Part shown: one piece after another, positions 5,489 to 9,210 of the stretch
How positions within the stretch are numbered: position 1 is the stretch's first letter
Layout: each line of letters opens with the position of its first letter
Origin: an uncultured Treponema sp.
GTDB taxonomy: Bacteria; Spirochaetota; Spirochaetia; Treponematales; Treponemataceae
Length of the DNA: 9,210 nucleotides
Reading direction: 5' to 3'
NCBI GenBank assembly: GCA_937893155.1
Contig: CALBGU010000024.1
Span: 1-9,210 of the forward strand
Program-made: the position numbers and the translations under genes
Notes under the pieces: model-generated
The model's database searches: none
What the model was told of the DNA's origin: nothing
Seen by the model: only the letters and a program-made list of their open reading frames with translations

Positions 5489-7645
5489 ATGCTTATTATC
5501 GATGCTAAAGACGAGGCGGATTGTTGTCTGCCCGAAACATATCAAGCCACGCACCGCGCATTGACCGTGCAGGAAATCACGACGCTGGTGCGAAATCACA
5601 ATACATCTTCCGACGCGGAATGGCGCAATGTGTTCGTGAGTAAAAGCGGTTTCGATGCCGACCTTGTGCACGAATGTAGTTTTTCGGGGTTGGTGATTTT
5701 GGGGAAACTGCGGCGCGCGCGGCTCAAGTTTCACGACCTTGCGCTTGACGAGGGGCTGTATGATTCGTACATCGAGGACTGCGTTATCGGCGACGACTGC
5801 GTGGTGCGAAATGTGGAATATTTAGTGAATTATCACATCGCAGAGCGCGTAATGCTGTTTAATATTCAAGAGATGAGCTGCACGAAACATTCTAAATTCG
5901 GCAACGGCATTCTCAAAAACGGCGAGGCAGAATCGAACCGCATTTGGATTGGCGTATGCAACGAAAACGACGGGCGCGCGGTGCTTTCGTTCGAGGGAAT
6001 GATTACGGCGGACGCATATTTGTGGTCAACGTACCGCGAAGATAAGGTGCTGCAACAGCGTTTTTTGGAACTCACCGAAAAAGGCAACACAGGCGCGCTT
6101 GACACGTTCGGCATTGTGGAAAGCGACACGGTGATTAAAAACACCACGCTGCTCAAAGACGCGAAAATCGGGCGGTTCGCGTACATCAAGGGCGCGTTTA
6201 AGCTCAAGAATATTACGGTGCTTTCAAGCGAGCAGGAACCGAGTCAAATCGGGGAAGGCGTGGAGCTGGTGAACGGCATTATGGGCTACGGAAGCAAGGC
6301 GTTTTATCAGGCGGTCGCGGTGCGCTTTGTGTTGGGGCGAAACTGCCAGCTCAAGTACGGCGCGCGGCTTTTGAACTCGATTCTCGGCGACAACAGCACG
6401 GTGTCTTGCTGTGAATTGCTCAATAATCTGATTTTCCCGTTTCACGAGCAGCATCACAATTCGTCGTTTTTGATTGCGTCAATGGTGCAGGGACAGAGCA
6501 ATATTGCCGCCGGCGCAACGGTTGGTTCAAACCATAATTCGCGCTCTCCAGACGGCGAAATCCGTGCAGGGCGCGGTTTTTGGCCCGGGCTTAATTCGTC
6601 GTTTAAGCACAACAGCCGCTTTGCCAGTTTTGTGCTCGCGGTCAAAGGCTCGTATCAGCGCGAACTCAACATCGTCTATCCGTTTTCGCTCGTGGCTTCT
6701 CACGGCGCAGACAAGCCGATTCACATTATTCCTGCGTATTGGTTTATGTACAATATGTTTGCGATTGCCCGCAACAACAGCAAGTTCAAAAAGAGGGACA
6801 AGCGCGTGGTGCGCGTGCAGCACATCGAAACGAACCCGCTTGCGCCCGACACGATTCAAGAGGTCATTCACGCGATTGACCGCCTCGTGTTCCTGACGGG
6901 AAATCACTTGAAAGCGCAAGGATTTCAGAGCGCACTCGACGCAAAAAACAGCGCAGAGCTTTTGACGGTGGCAAAAAACTATTTGCACCAAAACAAAACG
7001 GCGGATTTTGTGCTGTTTGACGCGGATTGCCAGAAAAAATTCGGCGCGGAAATCTACAAAGGGGTGAAAGGATATTTTGAATATCGAAAAATCGTCAAAT
7101 ATTTTGCCGCGTCCTGCCTCATTGACTATTGCACAGCGCGCGGAAAATCCGCGGTGAGCAGAGCCGACATCGCCGAAATTATGGAAATCCCGCTGTATGC
7201 AATGTGGATTAACGCGGGCGGTCAGGTGATGCCCGAAGAAAAGGCGTTCGAGTTGTTCGACAAAATCAAAAATCACGAAATCGACAGCTGGCGCGAGGTT
7301 CACGCATTTTACGACGACACTGAATCGCATTATTTGGAATACAAAACACGCTATGCGCTTTATCTTTTGGAATTGCTGTATGCAAAACAAATTACGGCAT
7401 TTTCAAGCGAGGATTTCGCGGATATTCGCGAAGACGTTACGCGGGTGTCGGATTGTATGTATCAATCGTCAATCGAGTCGCGCGAAAAGGATTACACGGA
7501 TTATTTCCGCAAAATCGTGTACCGCAACGACGAAGAGATGACCGCCGTTTTGGGCACGCTCAGCGGCAATTCGTTCCTGCAGGAGATGAAAGAAAGCACG
7601 GCGGAATTCGATGCCGCACTTTCCCGCATTTTCTCCGAATTATAG
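5489..7645 (+). CDS. DUF4954 family protein with left-handed beta-helix-like repeats
   Basis: A 718-residue protein that I recognise as DUF4954, of unknown function, found in Treponema and Bacteroidetes. The first ~400 residues have the short hydrophobic periodicity of hexapeptide (left-handed beta-helix) proteins. Examples are SYIEDCVIGDDCVVRNV (93-109), DTVIKNTTLLKDAKIGRFAYIKG (213-235) and the run around 278-345. This fold is common in acyl- and nucleotidyl-transferases, but I see no catalytic signature I can assign. A highly conserved-looking block GSNHNSRSPDGEIRAGRGFWPG (346-367) and KHNSRFASFVLAVKG (373-387) follows. Residues ~450-718 look alpha-helical and soluble. There is no signal peptide or membrane segment, so it is probably cytoplasmic. 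The ATG at 5489 has AAGGA six bases upstream. It is alone on its strand, with a strong terminator after it. Promoter not identified. Confidence 0.85.
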   Translation: MLIIDAKDEADCCLPETYQATHRALTVQEITTLVRNHNTSSDAEWRNVFVSKSGFDADLVHECSFSGLVILGKLRRARLKFHDLALDEGLYDSYIEDCVIGDDCVVRNVEYLVNYHIAERVMLFNIQEMSCTKHSKFGNGILKNGEAESNRIWIGVCNENDGRAVLSFEGMITADAYLWSTYREDKVLQQRFLELTEKGNTGALDTFGIVESDTVIKNTTLLKDAKIGRFAYIKGAFKLKNITVLSSEQEPSQIGEGVELVNGIMGYGSKAFYQAVAVRFVLGRNCQLKYGARLLNSILGDNSTVSCCELLNNLIFPFHEQHHNSSFLIASMVQGQSNIAAGATVGSNHNSRSPDGEIRAGRGFWPGLNSSFKHNSRFASFVLAVKGSYQRELNIVYPFSLVASHGADKPIHIIPAYWFMYNMFAIARNNSKFKKRDKRVVRVQHIETNPLAPDTIQEVIHAIDRLVFLTGNHLKAQGFQSALDAKNSAELLTVAKNYLHQNKTADFVLFDADCQKKFGAEIYKGVKGYFEYRKIVKYFAASCLIDYCTARGKSAVSRADIAEIMEIPLYAMWINAGGQVMPEEKAFELFDKIKNHEIDSWREVHAFYDDTESHYLEYKTRYALYLLELLYAKQITAFSSEDFADIREDVTRVSDCMYQSSIESREKDYTDYFRKIVYRNDEEMTAVLGTLSGNSFLQEMKESTAEFDAALSRIFSEL

Positions 7646-7652
7646 CCGCTAC

Positions 7653-7705
7653 AGGACTGCAATCACGGTGTTTTTCACAAAAACGGCGGTTGCAGTCCTC
7701 TTTTT
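7653..7705 (+). terminator. Strong intrinsic terminator after the DUF4954 gene
   Basis: AGGACTGCAA (7653-7662) pairs perfectly with TTGCAGTCCT (7690-7699), and two more inner pairs are possible. CTTTTT follows at 7700-7705. The loop holds a second small hairpin, GTTTTT-CAC-AAAAAC. The T-run serves the plus strand. The convergent transporter gene ends five bases further on and has no U-run of its own after this hairpin. Confidence 0.85.
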
Positions 7706-7709
7706 CGTC

Positions 7710-9086
7710 TCAAAGCAAATTGCCCATCACCGACAGCATCAAAGAACCGATAACGAGGATTATCGCGCCGCCCAGACGCGAAGAAATCTGCGCAAACGGC
7801 ATAAGCTCCATTCTGTCCGCCGCCGAAAGCACCGCCACGTCGCCCGTGCCGCCCATATTTGCCATACAAAGCCCCGCGGTAATGCCGGCTTCAAGCGGGT
7901 AAAATCCCACCAGATTGCCGATGAACGCCGCACCCAAAAACGCCCCGCCGCTCGCAACAAGGCAAAGCACCAGATAGGTGAGACTAAAACTGGAAATCAC
8001 GGTATTGAGGTCGAGATAACACAATCCAATGCCGAAAAGAAGCGTCGTCGTCAAGTTTTTCATAATGAACTGAAACCATTGATAGCACGCAATTTCGATG
8101 TCTTCAGGAATGATATTCGTGATTTTACACGCGGCAACCGTGATAATCATCCAAGCGTATGCGTGAATGCTCACCGCAGGAATCAGCGAATCCCAGACCT
8201 TTGCAACAATGTATCCGAACGCAAAGAACGAGCAGGACACCAACAGCCCTACTCCCATTTTCTGCACACTGATGTTATCGCGCTTTTTTTGCATTTCGGG
8301 ACTAATCGCAAGCTCTGCCGGGTCAGCCACACCAGACTGCATAAGAGCGCCGTTGCCGTTGAGTTTTCCTTTGAGCGCCTTGCTCAAAATGCCCGCAAGC
8401 ACAATAGAAATCGCATTTCCAATCGCCACCGCAGGAGTCATAATAGAAATCGCCTCACTCGCGCTCATTGTGCCCGAGCCTTCAAAAATCTTTGACAGCG
8501 GCACAGCTCCAGCGCCCATTCCGCCGCCCATAATCGGAAGCGCAATCAGCAACAGCGATTTCGCCGAACCGAAGCCCATCAGCGTGCCCACCAGCGTCGT
8601 CAGCGCGAATGACACAAAAACCGCGCCGATAATCGCAGGAAAATAGCGCGCGGCAGCTTTTACGAGCAATTTTCGGTTCATTCCCAAAATCGAGCCGGTA
8701 ATCAATGCGGCAATGTAAAAATCCAAAAATGCACCCGTCGGTCTAAAGAATTTGCGGATATTTCCCACCAAATCCAAATGCGCCGCCATATTGTAGCCCG
8801 TCGAGCCGTCAGCGAGTTTCACCGCGGCAGGAAGCAGATTGAAATAATTGAGCAACGCGACACCAAAGAGCACCACGATTGCCCCGCCGCCCAAATAAGC
8901 GCGAATCGGCGGTGTGCGCTCCCCGATTTCATACAAGATTGTTCCCACCACAATCATAAATGCAAAACAGCCCGCCATACCTTCTGGCAACACGCCCACA
9001 TACGTTGCAACAAGAATCACCGCAGAAAAAACGGCAAAAAACAGCGGCGGCAAATGAAACAAAGTAAACGATTGTTCTTTTTCCAT
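7710..9086 (-). CDS. 2-hydroxycarboxylate transporter (2HCT family, citrate/malate:cation symporter type)
   Basis: A 458-residue inner-membrane carrier of the CitS/MaeN/CimH family, which moves citrate, malate or related 2-hydroxy acids with Na+ or H+, or in exchange. About 11-13 hydrophobic segments run from residue ~12 to the end. The two inverted-topology halves each show the family's GGxG re-entrant loop: PIMGGGMGAGAVPLSKIF (184-201) and MANMGGTGDVAVLSAADRME (408-427). The second is followed by FAQISSRLGG with R437, in the place of the substrate-binding arginine of CitS. The polar stretch 240-275 is the usual central cytoplasmic loop. Length matches the family (~440-460). I start it at the ATG at 9086, because GAGGAGG lies eight bases upstream. 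A GTG at 9140 would add 18 residues and overlap the promoter. Substrate and ion cannot be told from the sequence. No citrate lyase, malolactic or two-component genes are in the window. Confidence 0.92.
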   Translation of the reverse strand: MEKEQSFTLFHLPPLFFAVFSAVILVATYVGVLPEGMAGCFAFMIVVGTILYEIGERTPPIRAYLGGGAIVVLFGVALLNYFNLLPAAVKLADGSTGYNMAAHLDLVGNIRKFFRPTGAFLDFYIAALITGSILGMNRKLLVKAAARYFPAIIGAVFVSFALTTLVGTLMGFGSAKSLLLIALPIMGGGMGAGAVPLSKIFEGSGTMSASEAISIMTPAVAIGNAISIVLAGILSKALKGKLNGNGALMQSGVADPAELAISPEMQKKRDNISVQKMGVGLLVSCSFFAFGYIVAKVWDSLIPAVSIHAYAWMIITVAACKITNIIPEDIEIACYQWFQFIMKNLTTTLLFGIGLCYLDLNTVISSFSLTYLVLCLVASGGAFLGAAFIGNLVGFYPLEAGITAGLCMANMGGTGDVAVLSAADRMELMPFAQISSRLGGAIILVIGSLMLSVMGNLL

Positions 9087-9094
9087 TGTAAAAT

Positions 9095-9101
9095 CCTCCT
9101 C
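9095..9101 (-). promoter_or_regulatory. Ribosome binding site of the transporter gene
   Basis: GAGGAGG on the minus strand, eight bases before the ATG at 9086, is the strongest Shine-Dalgarno in the window and fixes this start over the GTG at 9140. Confidence 0.9.
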
Positions 9102-9117
9102 ATTGAGTATTATTGAA

Positions 9118-9145
9118 ATTGTATTGAAAAATTTTATCACAGCAA
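9118..9145 (-). promoter_or_regulatory. Sigma70-like promoter of the transporter gene
   Basis: On the minus strand -35 TTGCTG (9140-9145), a 16-bp spacer and -10 TACAAT (9118-9123) predict a transcript starting near 9111, with a leader of about 25 bases that includes the ribosome binding site. Confidence 0.55.
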
Positions 9146-9210
9146 TAGATATTTTGGTGGTGTTACTAAAAAGTATGCTAGTATAAAAGCAACAGGGAAA
9201 AGTGATATAA
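9146..9210. other. Right-edge intergenic sequence, nothing assigned
   Basis: AT-rich sequence upstream of the transporter promoter. It has TATA-rich stretches near 9174-9187 but no -35/-10 pair with acceptable spacing on the plus strand, and no start codon with a ribosome binding site. It could belong to a gene beginning beyond the window. Confidence 0.3.

Noticed and set aside
6527..7390. 287-codon minus-strand ORF opposite the DUF4954 gene
   Set aside because: It is a shadow of the recognised plus-strand gene, with no family match and no ribosome binding site. The same applies to 5429-5734 and 5866-6207.
7611..8495. 294-codon plus-strand ORF across the transporter gene
   Set aside because: It crosses the terminator and lies opposite a clear membrane carrier. 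The Arg/His/Asn-rich translation is typical of an antisense shadow.
9087..9140. GTG start at 9140 for the transporter
   Set aside because: It would overlap the promoter. The GAGGAGG eight bases before the ATG at 9086 decides the start.
746..9179. 12-base match AAAAAGTATGCT at 9168-9179 and on the minus strand near 757
   Set aside because: Matches of this length are expected by chance in AT-rich sequence of this size, and the flanks do not continue the similarity.

Overview
The window looks like a chromosome segment of a spirochaete, most likely a host-associated Treponema. The reasons are the DUF4954 protein (a family I know from Treponema and Bacteroidetes), the AKGLNFP form of PriA motif V, Shine-Dalgarno sites before some genes but not others, and a core of roughly 50% G+C next to an AT-rich accessory patch. 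This placement rests on recall of families, not on a search.

Left block (1-2118, AT-rich, accessory). The 3' end of a type IIG-like restriction-modification enzyme, including its target-recognition region, enters from the left edge. It converges on a DUF4143-type AAA+ ATPase gene, and a long hairpin lies between them. The block is bracketed by a 23-bp inverted repeat with one mismatch (3-25 and 2096-2118). The left copy is inside the restriction-modification reading frame. The right copy, read on the minus strand, encodes the same seven residues and then a stop codon. This is the most unusual structure in the window and could mark an invertible or recombined specificity cassette.

Middle block (2179-5143, minus strand, core genes). 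A family 4 uracil-DNA glycosylase is followed by primosomal helicase PriA. Both act in DNA repair or restart. The 85-bp gap between them holds a terminator-like hairpin and a duplicated 16-bp element.

Divergent intergenic region (5144-5488). It holds four tandem copies of a 41-bp unit with exact spacing, a weak promoter candidate for the glycosylase, and a 14-codon upstream ORF whose stop overlaps the ribosome binding site of the next gene.

Right block (5489-9210). A 718-residue DUF4954 protein on the plus strand ends at a strong intrinsic terminator. It converges on a 2-hydroxycarboxylate (citrate/malate type) transporter on the minus strand, which has a clear ribosome binding site and a sigma70-like promoter. 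The last ~65 bases hold nothing I can name.
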